Shown here: positions 43,195 to 53,123 of the stretch, one piece after another
How positions within the stretch are numbered: position 1 is the first letter of the stretch
Layout of the letters: each line of letters opens with the position of its first letter
Source of the DNA: Halomonas sp.
GTDB taxonomy: Bacteria > Pseudomonadota > Gammaproteobacteria > Pseudomonadales > Halomonadaceae
Direction of reading: 5' to 3'
Assembly: GCF_029263665.1 (NCBI RefSeq)
Contig: NZ_JAJUFQ010000003.1
Location: 186,001-250,000 of the forward strand
DNA length: 64,000 nucleotides
Made by a program: the position numbers and the translations under genes
Notes under the pieces: model-generated
Databases searched by the model: none
Seen by the model: only the letters and a program-made list of their open reading frames with translations
What the model was told of the DNA's origin: nothing

Positions 43195-43885
43195 GAAAGA
43201 TGACACAGTCTCGGTGGCCAGCGATCTGGCGCTATTGGGGCTGATGCAGTTGGTCAGCCCTGCGCTGCCTATTGGCGCCTTTGCCTGGTCTCAAGGGTTG
43301 GAAAGTGCCTTTGAACTGGGCTGGGTGAGCAACGAAGATGAGTTGGGCGCATGGTTGGAAGGCGTACTGGACGATGGGCTGACCCATGCCGAACTGGCGG
43401 TGATTGCCCGTATGGTGCCGGCCTGGAGGCAGGGGGATGGTGCAGTCATCGCCGAATGGGATGGCTGGTTGGCCGCTTGTCGCGAGACCCGCGAACTGGC
43501 AGAGGAGGATCGCCAGTTGGGGGCTTCCCTCCTGCGTCTGATGACCAGTCTGGATATGGCACCGGCTGCCGAAATGCTGCCCGACAATGCCGGCTACGTC
43601 ACTCTGTTCAGTGCCATGGCGGCCAGCCGGGGAGTTGGCACTCATGCTGCCATGCTCGGTTTTGCATGGGCTTGGCTTGAAAACCAGTTGGCAGTGGCCT
43701 GCAAGGCATTACCGTTGGGCCACAGCGCTGCCCAGCGCCTGATCGAGCGCTTGCGACCTGCGTTGGTTGCTGCGGTGACGCGTGCCGAAGCCCTTGAAGA
43801 TGACCAACTTGGCCCTGCGCTACCTGGCCTGGCATTGGCCAGTGCCCAGCATGAGACCCAGTATTCGAGGTTGTTTCGTAGTTGA
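43184..43885 (+). CDS. ureF: Urease accessory protein UreF
   Basis: Cytoplasmic urease-activation factor of 233 aa that bridges UreD and UreG. Family features are L-M-Q-L-V-S-P-A-L-P-I-G-A-F-A-W-S-Q-G-L-E near the N-terminus and the mid-protein helices. Its start overlaps the His-rich end of ureE. ATGs at 43178 and 43184 are both possible and neither has a clear ribosome site, so coupling to ureE translation is likely. Much longer upstream extensions in this frame are antiparallel readings of the ureE tail and are discounted. Confidence 0.9.
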   Translation: MLTEKDDTVSVASDLALLGLMQLVSPALPIGAFAWSQGLESAFELGWVSNEDELGAWLEGVLDDGLTHAELAVIARMVPAWRQGDGAVIAEWDGWLAACRETRELAEEDRQLGASLLRLMTSLDMAPAAEMLPDNAGYVTLFSAMAASRGVGTHAAMLGFAWAWLENQLAVACKALPLGHSAAQRLIERLRPALVAAVTRAEALEDDQLGPALPGLALASAQHETQYSRLFRS

Positions 43886-43973
43886 TCGCTGCAGCGGTGA
43901 ACCAGCGGTCACGCTGGGCTGGCAGGGTCTGTGAATCAATGACGGACCTCATCATGAACAACAGGAGAACACC

Positions 43974-44654
43974 ATGACGTCATTTGCCACCTCTCAAACA
44001 GCGCGCCACTGCCTTCGGGTCGGTGTGGGTGGCCCGGTGGGTTCCGGCAAGACAGCGCTGTTGAAGCAGCTGTGCCTGGCATTGCGTGATCATTACGACA
44101 TTGCCGTGGTGACCAACGATATCTACACCCGGGAAGATGCAGACATTCTCACCCGTCATCAGGCCCTGACCCCCGATCGTATCCTTGGCGTCGAGACCGG
44201 TGGCTGTCCGCATACCGCCATACGTGAAGACGCGTCCATGAATCTGGCTGCCATCGATGACCTTCAGGCGCGTCACCCAGGGCTGGAGCTGGTGCTGGTG
44301 GAATCCGGGGGAGACAACCTCTCTGCCACCTTCAGCCCGGAATTGTCCGACCTGACCCTTTATGTGATCGACGTTTCCGCAGGGGACAAGATTCCGCGCA
44401 AGGGCGGCCCCGGCATCACCAAGTCCGATCTTCTGATCATCAACAAGATCGATATTGCCGAACAGGTGCACGCATCCCTGGAAGTGATGGAGCGGGATTC
44501 ACGCAAGATGCGTGGCGAGCGCCCCTTTGTCTTCACCAATCTCTACGACGGTGTCGGTCTGGATACCATCGTCGATTTCATCATCGAGCAAGGCATGTTG
44601 CCTGCGCGCCTGACACGTCAGGACGAGGCAAGGGCCGAGGAGAGTGGAGCCTGA
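43974..44654 (+). CDS. ureG: Urease accessory GTPase UreG
   Basis: SIMIBI-class GTPase of 226 aa that powers nickel insertion. The P-loop is G-P-V-G-S-G-K-T (20-27). The metal-binding C-P-H motif is in E-T-G-G-C-P-H-T-A. The G4-type motif is I-I-N-K-I-D. An 88-bp gap separates it from ureF, and an AACAGGAG site precedes the ATG. Confidence 0.95.
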   Translation: MTSFATSQTARHCLRVGVGGPVGSGKTALLKQLCLALRDHYDIAVVTNDIYTREDADILTRHQALTPDRILGVETGGCPHTAIREDASMNLAAIDDLQARHPGLELVLVESGGDNLSATFSPELSDLTLYVIDVSAGDKIPRKGGPGITKSDLLIINKIDIAEQVHASLEVMERDSRKMRGERPFVFTNLYDGVGLDTIVDFIIEQGMLPARLTRQDEARAEESGA

Positions 44655-44720
44655 GCAGAGCTGCTGATGGCATCACGTGAAACCCGATAAATTTTTGATC
44701 ATCGAGCAAGGAGACATTGA

Positions 44721-45329
44721 ATGGAACCTCAAGCTGTCGTGGCATCGACCAAGCGTCGCTGGACTTGGCTGGGTACTCTTCCCCTGGCGCTGGCTTCCGG
44801 TGCTGCGCTGGCCCATCCTGGCCATGAAGTTGGGCACGTTGGGTTCGTTGCCGGTCTTGGCCATCCCTGGTTGGGACTGGATCATCTGCTGGCCATGGCC
44901 GCCATTGGGCTGTGGAGCCTGAAGCAGGCACCGCGCTTAAGAGTGGCTACACCCTTGTTGATGGTGCTTGGCATGGTGGCTGGTGCTGGGCTTTCGCTGT
45001 TCGGTGTGGCAGTGCCTGGTGTCGAGTACGTGATTGCCTTGTCCGTATTGTTGGTGGGTATCCTTCTTGCCACGTATGCACGAGTACCGGCAAGCGTGGG
45101 TGCCATTCTGGTCATTGCCTTCATGATGTTCCATGGCTATGCACATGGCAGCGAAATGCCGATGGGTAGCTCCCTGCTTGCCTATATCGCGGGCTTTACG
45201 GTTTCCACGTTGGTCATCACCATGTTGGCTCGGCACCTGGGTACCTGGCTAATGCAACGCGAGCAACGCGTCCTGCGTGTCATCGGAGGCTTGATCGCGG
45301 CCTGTGGAGCCTTCTTCGCCTTCAGCTGA
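44721..45329 (+). CDS. ureJ: HupE/UreJ-family nickel permease
   Basis: Inner-membrane protein of 202 aa with a signal-like first segment and about six hydrophobic segments. The family signature H-P-G-H-E-V-G-H-V-G-F near 32-42 is followed by G-L-G-H-P-W-L-G-L-D-H-L-L-A-M. A second histidine motif is M-F-H-G-Y-A-H-G-S-E. HupE/UreJ proteins move nickel across membranes for hydrogenase or urease maturation. Its location after ureG supports a urease role. AAGGAG precedes the ATG. Confidence 0.88.
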   Translation: MEPQAVVASTKRRWTWLGTLPLALASGAALAHPGHEVGHVGFVAGLGHPWLGLDHLLAMAAIGLWSLKQAPRLRVATPLLMVLGMVAGAGLSLFGVAVPGVEYVIALSVLLVGILLATYARVPASVGAILVIAFMMFHGYAHGSEMPMGSSLLAYIAGFTVSTLVITMLARHLGTWLMQREQRVLRVIGGLIAACGAFFAFS

Positions 45330-45350
45330 TATTGGTCCCGTTCAGCCATT

Positions 45351-45380
45351 ATGCCCGGTAGACATGCCGGGCATTTGTGT
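45351..45380 (+). terminator. Terminator after ureJ
   Basis: Stem atgcccgg/ccgggcat (8 bp) with loop tagacatg, then a T-rich run (ttgtgttt). Confidence 0.65.
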
Positions 45381-45446
45381 TTATGCGCACGGCAATCGAT
45401 CATTGTCGGCAAAGCAGGTCGAGTCGACGCATCAGGGACGATAGAT

Positions 45447-46910
45447 ATGGGCAAGCGTTTCAAGCTGATCGGTATCAAGTGGTTGGGGGCGGGGCTGGCC
45501 CTGGCCCTTGCCTGGTTGAGCATGGGGATATGGCAAAGCGCGAAGCCGTTACCTGATGGAATAGGCAAGGCGTGGCCGGAACGAAAAGTGACAGATGTGC
45601 GCTTCCTGACGGATCGGACCTGGTATGACACCCGTGGCAAACGTCATATGGATCAGCATATCTTTGATGAAGCCTTGGCCATGATTCGTGAGGCGCGTCG
45701 TCTTATCGTGATGGACATGTTCTTGTTCAATTCCCTGGAAGGGCAGGATGCGCCTGTCGACTTGCGACCCATCGCCGAGGAACTCAGCGCCGCGCTGATC
45801 GAGGCCAAGCAGCGTCACCCCGACATGCAGGTGGTCGTGATTACCGACCCTCTGAATACCGTCTACGGAGGGGTGCGTCTGAAGCACCTCGAACACATGA
45901 GGGCAGTCGGGGTTGATGTCGTCATCACTGACCTGAATCGCCTGCGGGCATCGAATCCACTGTATTCGGGGCTCTATCACCTTGGGCTGGACAGGCTCGG
46001 CAATGACCCGGATGGCGGCTGGTTACCCAATGCGTTCGGTGGTGATCCTGTGACATTGCGTAGCTATCTGGCGTTACCTAATTTCCGTGCCAATCATCGC
46101 AAGACGTTGGTGACCGATGACGGTCAACAGTGGGTCGCACTGGTCGGCAGTGCTAATCCTCATGATGGCAGTAGCCGGCACGGTAATGTGGCCTTGCGCG
46201 TGGAAGGTGAGATGGCCCATGACCTCGTTGCCTCGGAGGCTGTGCTGGCTTCCTGGGCGGGAGTCGAGCTTTCCATGCCGTCGGCACCTGCTCTCCGTAC
46301 TTCGGAAGCGAATGTCTCCACCGCTGCTACCGTTCAGCTGCTGACGGAGGGGGCGATTCGTGATGCCTCCCTTGAAATGATCAATGCGGCAGATCGAGGG
46401 GATCGGCTGGATCTGGCCGCCTTCTATATTTCCCATCGCAAGGTCATAGAAGCCCTGAAGGATGCGGTTGCTCGGGGAGTCAAGGTTCGCGCCCTGCTGG
46501 ATCGCAATCGTGAAGCCTTTGGTTTCGACAAGGGCGGCTTGCCTAATCAGCCGGTGGCAGCGGAACTGGTCCAGGCGGGAATCAAGGTGCGCTGGTGCCT
46601 GACATCTGGAGAGCAGTGCCACAGCAAGGTATTGAGATTGCATTCGACCACATCCTCTGATGAGGTCATCCTTGGATCAGCCAATCTGACGCGGCGTAAT
46701 CTCGATAACCTCAATCTGGAGACCAGTGTGTTGCTGAAAGGGGATGCAGACCTTTCGGCCATGCGTGATCAGGCAGACTGGTTTAATGAACGCTGGGCGT
46801 CATCGCCTGATCATCGGACCAGCCGTCCGTGGAAGCCTGAACACGACCCTGGTCGCTTGGCTGCTTGGCGTTATCGGGTAATGGAGGCGACAGGGCTGTC
46901 CACTTTCTAG
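45447..46910 (+). CDS. Phospholipase D superfamily protein (cardiolipin synthase-like)
   Basis: Membrane-anchored protein of 487 aa with an N-terminal hydrophobic segment (about 7-28). Two PLD-type catalytic motifs are present: N-H-R-K-T-L-V-T-D-D followed by G-S-A-N-P-H-D-G-S in the first half, and C-H-S-K-V-L-R followed by G-S-A-N-L-T-R-R-N in the second. The second HxK motif lacks the usual downstream Asp spacing. Family members make cardiolipin or hydrolyse phospholipids. The length suits cardiolipin synthase, but the two long N-terminal membrane helices of ClsA are absent, so the reaction is uncertain. The ATG at 45447 is chosen because upstream residues overlap the ureJ terminator. Confidence 0.75.
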   Translation: MGKRFKLIGIKWLGAGLALALAWLSMGIWQSAKPLPDGIGKAWPERKVTDVRFLTDRTWYDTRGKRHMDQHIFDEALAMIREARRLIVMDMFLFNSLEGQDAPVDLRPIAEELSAALIEAKQRHPDMQVVVITDPLNTVYGGVRLKHLEHMRAVGVDVVITDLNRLRASNPLYSGLYHLGLDRLGNDPDGGWLPNAFGGDPVTLRSYLALPNFRANHRKTLVTDDGQQWVALVGSANPHDGSSRHGNVALRVEGEMAHDLVASEAVLASWAGVELSMPSAPALRTSEANVSTAATVQLLTEGAIRDASLEMINAADRGDRLDLAAFYISHRKVIEALKDAVARGVKVRALLDRNREAFGFDKGGLPNQPVAAELVQAGIKVRWCLTSGEQCHSKVLRLHSTTSSDEVILGSANLTRRNLDNLNLETSVLLKGDADLSAMRDQADWFNERWASSPDHRTSRPWKPEHDPGRLAAWRYRVMEATGLSTF

Positions 46911-47066
46911 CCATGGGGCTCGTCCTGGTTGCCAATACTCGAGTGGCTGACTTGACAGCAATGACGGTGGATTCCATGTTCCTCAAGCGTCACGATGTGT
47001 TTTCAACTTACTTTCTCCTCCTGGGGAGAGGTGGGGACGCTTGGGGATATTCAAGGAGAAAAGGTC

Positions 47067-47291
47067 ATGGACAAGTTCTGGTTGGCAGTAAAGGTGGTTA
47101 TCCTGGCGCTGATCGTTGTTCTGGTAGTGCAGAACATCGAAGTGGTTCATGTCCAGTTGCTGGGCTGGACCATCGGCATGCCGATGGCGCTGCTGGTGGT
47201 GATCATCTATTTGCTGGGGATGATCAGCGGTCGTGGCTTGATGGGGCTGATTCGTCGTCTGAGGGGGAAGCAAGGCTCTCATCATCAATAA
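47067..47291 (+). CDS. LapA-like small membrane protein (DUF1049)
   Basis: Small inner-membrane protein of 74 aa with two hydrophobic helices (about 5-23 and 38-58) and a basic C-terminal tail R-R-L-R-G-K. The inter-helix region Q-N-I-E-V-V-H-V-Q-L-L-G-W is typical of the LapA/DUF1049 family, involved in lipopolysaccharide assembly in E. coli. AAGGAG precedes the ATG at 47067. Its last 68 bp overlap the convergent yihY-like gene on the other strand. Confidence 0.82.
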   Translation: MDKFWLAVKVVILALIVVLVVQNIEVVHVQLLGWTIGMPMALLVVIIYLLGMISGRGLMGLIRRLRGKQGSHHQ

Positions 47292-48213
47292 TGGCATCCT
47301 GATCATGATGCTGGCGTCCAGGGTCCTGATGCCATGGTAGCCCCAGGCGGGCATTATGCTCCAGCTCAGCAATGACCTGGGCGCCAAGCAACACGATGGC
47401 TGCGCCGATTTCCTGGCTCAATAAAAGGACGATCAGTGTGGCCAATGGCCCATAGACATCGCTGACGAGCGACAGGTTGGCAAAGTAATAGACCAGAGCG
47501 AAGCGTGCGCCTTCCCATAACAAGGCCGCGGCGAACCCTCCTGCCAGAGCACGGCGCAGCGAGATGCTGACGACCGGCAGAATCTTGTAGATGGCGCTGA
47601 ACAGCAGAAAGACGCCGATGAAGCTGCACAGATTAAGCACTTCTTCCGACAAGGACGCGACGACCAGTTCCTTGCCATACATCACCATCCACATGGCATT
47701 CAGGGTGCTGGCCAGACTGACCGCAATGGCCAGGGCCAACAGCAGCATGCTCAATACCAGCATGAAACCATAAGGCAGCAGGAAGGATACCCAGACACTG
47801 CGAGTATCCTTGACGTCGGGCTTGTGAAAAATGGCCGACAGGGCATTCTCCAGCATGCGAAATGCCACCGAGCTGAATAGCAACAGCACCGGCAGACCAT
47901 AGAGGCTGATGATCTCGCGAGAATTCAGCAGGGCCTGGACAGACTGCAATACCACGTCGGCATGACCCGGTGCGATATGGCGGGCCTGAATGCTGATCAA
48001 CATGAACAGTTGTTGCTCGTCGACCAGTTGGGCCAACACCACCACGATCAGGGCAAACAGCGGAATGCTCGATAGCAGTATGTTGAAGCCCACTCCGCTG
48101 GCCAGCAGCATGCCTCGGTTGTGCAGGAAATTGGTGATGACCCGCCAGGTGAACATGGCCAGATGCGGCAGCAGGGTGAAGAGGGCATGGTGATACCAAC
48201 GGGATTTTGTCAT
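47224..48213 (-). CDS. YihY/BrkB-family inner-membrane protein
   Basis: Polytopic protein of 329 aa with about six hydrophobic segments in the YihY (formerly RNase BN) family. Family features include S-G-V-G-F-N-I-L-L-S-S-I-P-L-F near 40-54, F-R-M-L-E-N-A-L-S-A-I-F and Y-G-P-L-A-T-L-I-V-L-L-L. The C-terminal 40 residues are polar, rich in His, Asp and Ser, and are encoded opposite the lapA-like 3' end. The biochemical role of the family is not settled. Confidence 0.85.
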   Translation of the reverse strand: MTKSRWYHHALFTLLPHLAMFTWRVITNFLHNRGMLLASGVGFNILLSSIPLFALIVVVLAQLVDEQQLFMLISIQARHIAPGHADVVLQSVQALLNSREIISLYGLPVLLLFSSVAFRMLENALSAIFHKPDVKDTRSVWVSFLLPYGFMLVLSMLLLALAIAVSLASTLNAMWMVMYGKELVVASLSEEVLNLCSFIGVFLLFSAIYKILPVVSISLRRALAGGFAAALLWEGARFALVYYFANLSLVSDVYGPLATLIVLLLSQEIGAAIVLLGAQVIAELEHNARLGLPWHQDPGRQHHDQDAIIDDESLASPSDDESAPSSHDR

Positions 48214-48354
48214 CTACCAGTTCATCCGTGACGGTGAGGAAGACACCGTTAAAGTCTGACGAGTATACTCGGGTATTGGAAGTTTCCCGGGTAGTGAAAG
48301 TTCTCCAGATAGTGGGGATTCCGGCTGCCCGAGCCCAACGTATAGGAGCGATTC

Positions 48355-49164
48355 GTGATCGAAGGAGTCAAGCATATCGTTGCAGTAGCCTCCGGCAAAG
48401 GTGGTGTCGGCAAGTCTACCGTGACGGTCAATCTGGCCTTGGCCATGGCTGCCGAGGGGTATCGAGTCGGTGTCCTCGATGCTGACATCCATGGTCCCAG
48501 TCAGGCACAGATGCTGGGAGTCGGCGAGGGTGTTCGGCCTCAGGCGGCAGGAGAGAACCGTTTCCTGCCATTGGAAGCTCATGGTATCCAGGCCATGTCC
48601 ATGGCGTTCATGGTCGACGTGCGCGAGCCCATGGTATGGCGGGGACCAATGGTGGCAGGCGCTTTCCAGCAGATGCTGACCCAGACCCGATGGGATGATC
48701 TGGATTATCTGTTCATCGATATGCCACCGGGTACCGGGGACGTTCAACTGACACTGGCCCAGAAGGTGCCGGTGGATGGTGCGGTGATTGTCACGACGCC
48801 CCAGGATATCGCCTTGTTGGATGCTCGTAAGGGCATAGAAATGTTCCGTAAGGTCAAGGTCCCGGTGCTGGGAGTGGTCGAGAACATGAGCCTTCATACT
48901 TGTTCTCAGTGCGGCCATCAGGAGCCGATCTTTGGCGCTGGAGGCGGGGAGCGCATTGCGACAGAGTACGACACCCGAGTATTGGGACGCCTTCCTCTTG
49001 CCCTGTCGATTCGGGAACAAGTGGATGGTGGTCGCCCCAGCGTAGTGGCTGAGCCCGATGGTGACATTGCTGCCAGCTTCCGTGACATGGCCCGGCAGGT
49101 AGCCGAGCAGATTGCGGCTTCGGCTGGTGACAGCGGCCCCTCCATCAGTTTCAGTGAAGAGTAG
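48355..49164 (+). CDS. mrp: Iron-sulfur carrier protein Mrp/ApbC
   Basis: P-loop ATPase of 269 aa that carries and transfers iron-sulfur clusters. The deviant Walker A is [10 protein letters not shown] (13-22). D-A-D-I-H-G-P-S follows, then D-M-P-P-G-T-G-D, and the cluster-binding C-S-Q-C pair near 183-186. It has no N-terminal MIP18/DUF59 domain, unlike longer Mrp proteins (about 350-370 aa), so this is the short form. The start is GTG with TAGGAG upstream. Confidence 0.92.
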   Translation: MIEGVKHIVAVASGKGGVGKSTVTVNLALAMAAEGYRVGVLDADIHGPSQAQMLGVGEGVRPQAAGENRFLPLEAHGIQAMSMAFMVDVREPMVWRGPMVAGAFQQMLTQTRWDDLDYLFIDMPPGTGDVQLTLAQKVPVDGAVIVTTPQDIALLDARKGIEMFRKVKVPVLGVVENMSLHTCSQCGHQEPIFGAGGGERIATEYDTRVLGRLPLALSIREQVDGGRPSVVAEPDGDIAASFRDMARQVAEQIAASAGDSGPSISFSEE

Positions 49165-49289
49165 AGAAGCACAATAGAGAAAACATTGCCCTTGGTGACG
49201 CCATCGCCCGGGGCCGTTATGATAAGGCCCCTATTTCTACCGGCCTGCGTTGTTGGGCCAATCGTCACCGTTATCCACCAGGAAATCCC

Positions 49290-49856
49290 ATGAGCATCAA
49301 GTCTGACCACTGGATTCGCCGCATGGCTGAAAACGAAGGCATGATCGAGCCTTTCGAGGCCGATCAGGTACGCTACGTCGACGAGCGACGGGTTATTTCC
49401 TACGGGACTTCCAGCTACGGTTACGATGTGCGTTGTGCTGATGAATTCAAGGTATTCACCAACATCCATTCCGCGGTAGTGGATCCCAAGGCCTTCGATG
49501 AGAAGAGCTTTGTGGATGTGAAAGGGGATGTCTGTGTGATTCCGCCGAATTCCTTCGCATTGGCACGCACCGTGGAGTATTTCCGCATCCCGCGTAGTGT
49601 GCTGACCATTTGCCTGGGCAAGTCGACCTATGCCCGTTGTGGCATCATCGTCAATGTCACTCCGCTGGAGCCGGAATGGGAAGGGCATGTGACGCTGGAA
49701 TTCTCGAATACCACCAATCTGCCAGCCAAGATCTATGCCAACGAAGGCGTGGCCCAGATGCTGTTCCTGGAGTCAGATGAGGTTTGTGCGACTTCCTACA
49801 AGGATCGTGGCGGCAAGTACATGGGCCAACGTGGCGTGACTCTGCCGAGGACATAG
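49290..49856 (+). CDS. dcd: dCTP deaminase
   Basis: Cytoplasmic trimeric enzyme of 188 aa converting dCTP to dUTP for thymidylate synthesis. Typical segments are [13 protein letters not shown], the catalytic region [23 protein letters not shown], split here across the active site with its Glu in P-L-E-P-E, and the C-terminal [11 protein letters not shown]. It is convergent with purN across a heptad-repeat terminator element. Confidence 0.95.
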   Translation: MSIKSDHWIRRMAENEGMIEPFEADQVRYVDERRVISYGTSSYGYDVRCADEFKVFTNIHSAVVDPKAFDEKSFVDVKGDVCVIPPNSFALARTVEYFRIPRSVLTICLGKSTYARCGIIVNVTPLEPEWEGHVTLEFSNTTNLPAKIYANEGVAQMLFLESDEVCATSYKDRGGKYMGQRGVTLPRT

Positions 49857-49879
49857 GTGCCGAGACGTCTGCTGATGAG

Positions 49880-50010
49880 CTGTAAGCTGTAAGTCGGAAG
49901 CTATAAGAAGACCACCCCGCCAGTGCTGCTGGTGGGGTGGTCTCGTATAATGGCTTCAGAATGACAAACTGACAGCTTATAGCTTATAGCTTATAGCTTA
50001 TAGCTTATAG
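49880..50010. repeat. Heptad-repeat/hairpin element, copy 2 (between dcd and purN)
   Basis: The left block at 49880-49907 is four 7-nt units (ctgtaag, ctgtaag, tcggaag, ctataag), the hairpin is at 49909-49943, and the right block at 49976-50010 is five perfect cttatag units. The purN stop codon (50005-50007) lies inside the fifth unit. It shares unit size, orientation and unit variants with the element at 2722-2820. Confidence 0.82.
49909..49943. terminator. Hairpin between dcd and purN
   Basis: A 15-bp stem agaccaccccgccag/ctggtggggtggtct (one G-T pair) with loop tgctg. It lies between convergent genes and is flanked by heptad repeats; no long T tract. Confidence 0.75.
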
Positions 50011-50733
50011 TGCCCCGTCTTCGTCCAGTTCTTCTGCTGCATCTTCATGGGACAGGCGCATGCCACAAAGCGGCAGTGGCTGGCCGTCGATCGTTGCCAG
50101 GTTGCCTTGCAGCTGCAGGCGGCCCTCCAGGAACCAGCGTACAGCGATAGGGAAGATCAGGTGCTCACGAGTCAGAACTCGGCTCTTGAGGCTGTCTTCG
50201 TCATCGTCTGGAAGAACCTTCACGGCAGCCTGCACGATGACGGGTCCACCATCGAGTTCTTCCGTCACGAAGTGCACACTGCAGCCGTGTTCTTCGGCGC
50301 CATCTGCCAGAGCCCGTGCATGAGTGTGCAGGCCCTGATATTCCGGCAGCAGAGAGGGGTGGATATTGATCATCCTACCCAGGAACCTTTGCACGAAGCG
50401 CGGGGTGAGAATGCGCATGAAACCGGCCAGGACCACGAGATCCGGTTCATGGCGCTCGATCACCTTTATCAGGGCACCATCGAAAGCATCGCGGGTCTCG
50501 TACTCCTGGTGAGGCAGTACCACGGCATCAATGCCGGCATCCCGCGCTCGCTGCAGTCCATAGGCGTCAGGGACATTCGACACCACTGCCACGATCTCGC
50601 CACCCAGCTGGTCATGAGTCTGGGCATCGATCAGGGCCTGAAGATTGGTGCCGCCACCAGAGATCAATACGACCACTCGAGGCTGGGTGGCTTCCTCAGG
50701 AGTGAAGCCATTCAGAGTGTCGTCACCATTCAT
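50005..50733 (-). CDS. purN: Phosphoribosylglycinamide formyltransferase PurN
   Basis: Purine-biosynthesis enzyme of 242 aa transferring a formyl group from 10-formyl-THF to GAR. Motifs are [13 protein letters not shown] near 20, the A-G-F-M-R-I-L stretch, catalytic [16 protein letters not shown] and [11 protein letters not shown]. It is longer than E. coli PurN (212 aa) through extensions at both ends. Its ATG overlaps the purM stop, and its own stop codon lies in the heptad repeat. Confidence 0.94.
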   Translation of the reverse strand: MNGDDTLNGFTPEEATQPRVVVLISGGGTNLQALIDAQTHDQLGGEIVAVVSNVPDAYGLQRARDAGIDAVVLPHQEYETRDAFDGALIKVIERHEPDLVVLAGFMRILTPRFVQRFLGRMINIHPSLLPEYQGLHTHARALADGAEEHGCSVHFVTEELDGGPVIVQAAVKVLPDDDEDSLKSRVLTREHLIFPIAVRWFLEGRLQLQGNLATIDGQPLPLCGMRLSHEDAAEELDEDGAL

Positions 50734-51791
50734 GCCAGCTGGACCTGTTCTTCATCACCTTGGCGCGGAGCAATCTGGCCGATACGGAAGACTTGTTCAC
50801 CCAGGCTCTCGAGCTTGGTGACGGTGGCGTCGGCCTTCTCGGCGGGCACCACCAGCACCATGCCGATACCGCAGTTGAGTACGCGATACATTTCGCGCTC
50901 AGCCACGTTTCCTTTCTGTTGCAACCAGTTGAACACAGCCGGGCGCTGCCAACTGGACGTGTCGATATGAGCGGTCAGGTCTTCGGGCAGTACGCGAGGC
51001 AGATTTTCCAGCAGACCGCCCCCTGTGATGTGGGACAGAGCATGGATGGCATATTCGTCGCTACGCAACAGCTCAAGCAGTGACTTGACATAGATACGGG
51101 TTGGCGCCATCAGAGCATCGGCCAGGGGCTTGCCGTCAATCTCGGTCGTCAGGTCTGCGTTACTGACCTCGAGGATCTTGCGGATCAGCGAGTAGCCGTT
51201 GGAGTGGGGGCCAGATGAGGCCAGGCCAAGCAGAACATTACCTTCTGCCACTTTGCTGCCATCCAGGATCTCGCTTTTTTCCACGACGCCGACACAGAAG
51301 CCTGCCAAGTCGTAGTCGTTGCCCTCGTACATGCCGGGCATCTCGGCGGTTTCTCCTCCGACCAGGGCGCATCCGGCCTGTTCACAGCCAGCGCCGATAC
51401 CGGTGACAACGTCGGCGGCGACATCGACATCCAGCTTTCCGGTAGCATAATAGTCGAGGAACAGCAGGGGCTCGGCACCAGCGACGACCAGATCATTGAC
51501 GCACATGGCGACAAGGTCGATGCCGATCGTATCATGGCGGTTGAGGTCCATGGCCAGGCGCAACTTGGTGCCGACTCCATCGGTACCGGAAACCAGTACT
51601 GGCTCGCGATAACCGCTGGGCAACTGGCACAGGGCGCCGAAGCCACCGAGTCCCCCCATGACTTCTGGGCGAGCAGTGCGTTTGGCAACACCCTTGATAC
51701 GGTCGACAAGGGCATTTCCAGCATCAATATCGACACCGGCGTCCTTGTAGCTGAGCGAGGCCTGTTCGGGGCGGGAGGAAGAGTCGGTCAT
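50730..51791 (-). CDS. purM: Phosphoribosylformylglycinamidine cyclo-ligase PurM
   Basis: Purine-biosynthesis enzyme (AIR synthetase) of 353 aa. The N-terminus [14 protein letters not shown] is a family hallmark. The ATP-binding region has [10 protein letters not shown], and the C-terminal half [13 protein letters not shown]. The ATG at 51791 (AGGATCC upstream) is preferred to an in-frame start 27 codons earlier, since the extra residues are not family-like and E. coli PurM is 345 aa. It is co-transcribed with purN and divergent from the perM-like gene. Confidence 0.94.
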   Translation of the reverse strand: MTDSSSRPEQASLSYKDAGVDIDAGNALVDRIKGVAKRTARPEVMGGLGGFGALCQLPSGYREPVLVSGTDGVGTKLRLAMDLNRHDTIGIDLVAMCVNDLVVAGAEPLLFLDYYATGKLDVDVAADVVTGIGAGCEQAGCALVGGETAEMPGMYEGNDYDLAGFCVGVVEKSEILDGSKVAEGNVLLGLASSGPHSNGYSLIRKILEVSNADLTTEIDGKPLADALMAPTRIYVKSLLELLRSDEYAIHALSHITGGGLLENLPRVLPEDLTAHIDTSSWQRPAVFNWLQQKGNVAEREMYRVLNCGIGMVLVVPAEKADATVTKLESLGEQVFRIGQIAPRQGDEEQVQLA

Positions 51792-51998
51792 GACGGATCC
51801 TGTGGATTCAGTCGTCCCACGCAGAATGAGATCAAAGGTTAGCGGTCTGGTATTGCTGCGTGGTGGTGACATGAGACAATGAGACGTTGGGGGCCGGATT
51901 GTAGCACTATTTTCAATCGTTATGCTGCGTATCCCGCAAGGCGGGTCATGCGTTGCATGAAGAAATCAGGCATTACGCTTCATTTCAGGGAGAACAGA

Positions 51999-53123
51999 AT
52001 GCGTAGGCAATGGTGGGTCGTCGCGGTCGTAGTGGCCATCGCGCTATGGTTTTTCGCCAGTATAGAGCCGGTTCTGGCTCCCTTTTTCATCAGCGCGGTG
52101 CTGGCTTATCTGGGGGATCCGATTGCTGATCGTCTGGAAGTCTGGGGGTTGTCCCGGCGCTTGTCGGTCACGGTGGTATTTGTCCTGCTGACCTTTCTCA
52201 TCTGCTTGACGTTGCTGCTGGTCGTGCCCGCCCTCGGACGTCAGGTCGGGCAGTTGGCTGAAGCCATTCCCTCCATACTGAACTGGGTGCAGGAAAGTGT
52301 ACTGCCCAAGTTGCAATCGCTGACGGGTCTCGATCTGAATACCGATTTCGATCAAATGAAAGAGGCATTGGTATCCAACTGGAAGGAGACCAGCACCGTG
52401 GCTGCGACGGTATTGGCTCAGGTTTCCCGCTCCAGCCTGGCGCTGGTTGCCTGGATAGGGAATCTGGCCTTGATTCCAGTGGTCACTTTCTATCTGTTAC
52501 TTGATTGGGACCGCCTTGTGGCCAAGCTGCGCGACTCCTTGCCACGCCGTTGGGAGCCCGCTGCTGTCCGCTTGAGCCGGGAGTGCGACGAGGTGCTGTC
52601 GTCCTTCCTGCGCGGACAGCTGATCGTGATGCTGTGCCTGGGTGTGATCTATGCTATTGGCTTGACGCTCTTCGGCATTCGTTTTGGCCTGTTGATCGGC
52701 CTGCTTTCGGGGCTGGCCAGTATTGTGCCCTATCTTGGCGTGATCGTTGGCATCACGGTGGCGGGTCTTGTGGCATTCTTCCAGTTTCATGATCCACTGA
52801 TGCTGTTGGCTGTGCTGGGTGTGTTCGGTTTCGGACAGCTTGTCGAAAGTGTGGTCCTGCAACCGAAGTTGCTGGGCGATAAGATTGGCTTGCATCCGGT
52901 GGCTGTCATCTTCGCTGTTCTCGCGGGAGGGCAGCTGGCTGGGTTTACTGGTGTGTTGCTGGCTTTGCCTGTCGCGGCTGTGGTCATGGTAGTATTGCGT
53001 TATCTGCATGAAAATTATAAAAAATCTTCTCTGTATGATAGTTCAGGAAAGATCGGTGCCAAGGAGTCGCACCAGTCAGAGGAGATTCCCCCTTCAAGGG
53101 GAGACAACGAGGAACCTTCATGA
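51999..53123 (+). CDS. AI-2E/PerM-family membrane protein
   Basis: Polytopic inner-membrane protein of 374 aa with about eight hydrophobic segments. Family features are F-A-S-I-E-P-V-L-A-P-F-F-I-S-A-V-L-A-Y near the start, a hydrophilic region at about 100-190, V-T-F-Y-L-L-L-D-W-D-R and the late G-L-A-S-I-V-P-Y-L-G-V and G-L-H-P-V-A-V-I-F-A-V-L-A-G-G. The tail is polar. The substrate is undefined; relatives include TqsA and PerM. The ATG at 51999 has AGGGAG upstream. It overlaps hda by ATGA, a linkage common in Gammaproteobacteria. Confidence 0.85.
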   Translation: MRRQWWVVAVVVAIALWFFASIEPVLAPFFISAVLAYLGDPIADRLEVWGLSRRLSVTVVFVLLTFLICLTLLLVVPALGRQVGQLAEAIPSILNWVQESVLPKLQSLTGLDLNTDFDQMKEALVSNWKETSTVAATVLAQVSRSSLALVAWIGNLALIPVVTFYLLLDWDRLVAKLRDSLPRRWEPAAVRLSRECDEVLSSFLRGQLIVMLCLGVIYAIGLTLFGIRFGLLIGLLSGLASIVPYLGVIVGITVAGLVAFFQFHDPLMLLAVLGVFGFGQLVESVVLQPKLLGDKIGLHPVAVIFAVLAGGQLAGFTGVLLALPVAAVVMVVLRYLHENYKKSSLYDSSGKIGAKESHQSEEIPPSRGDNEEPS

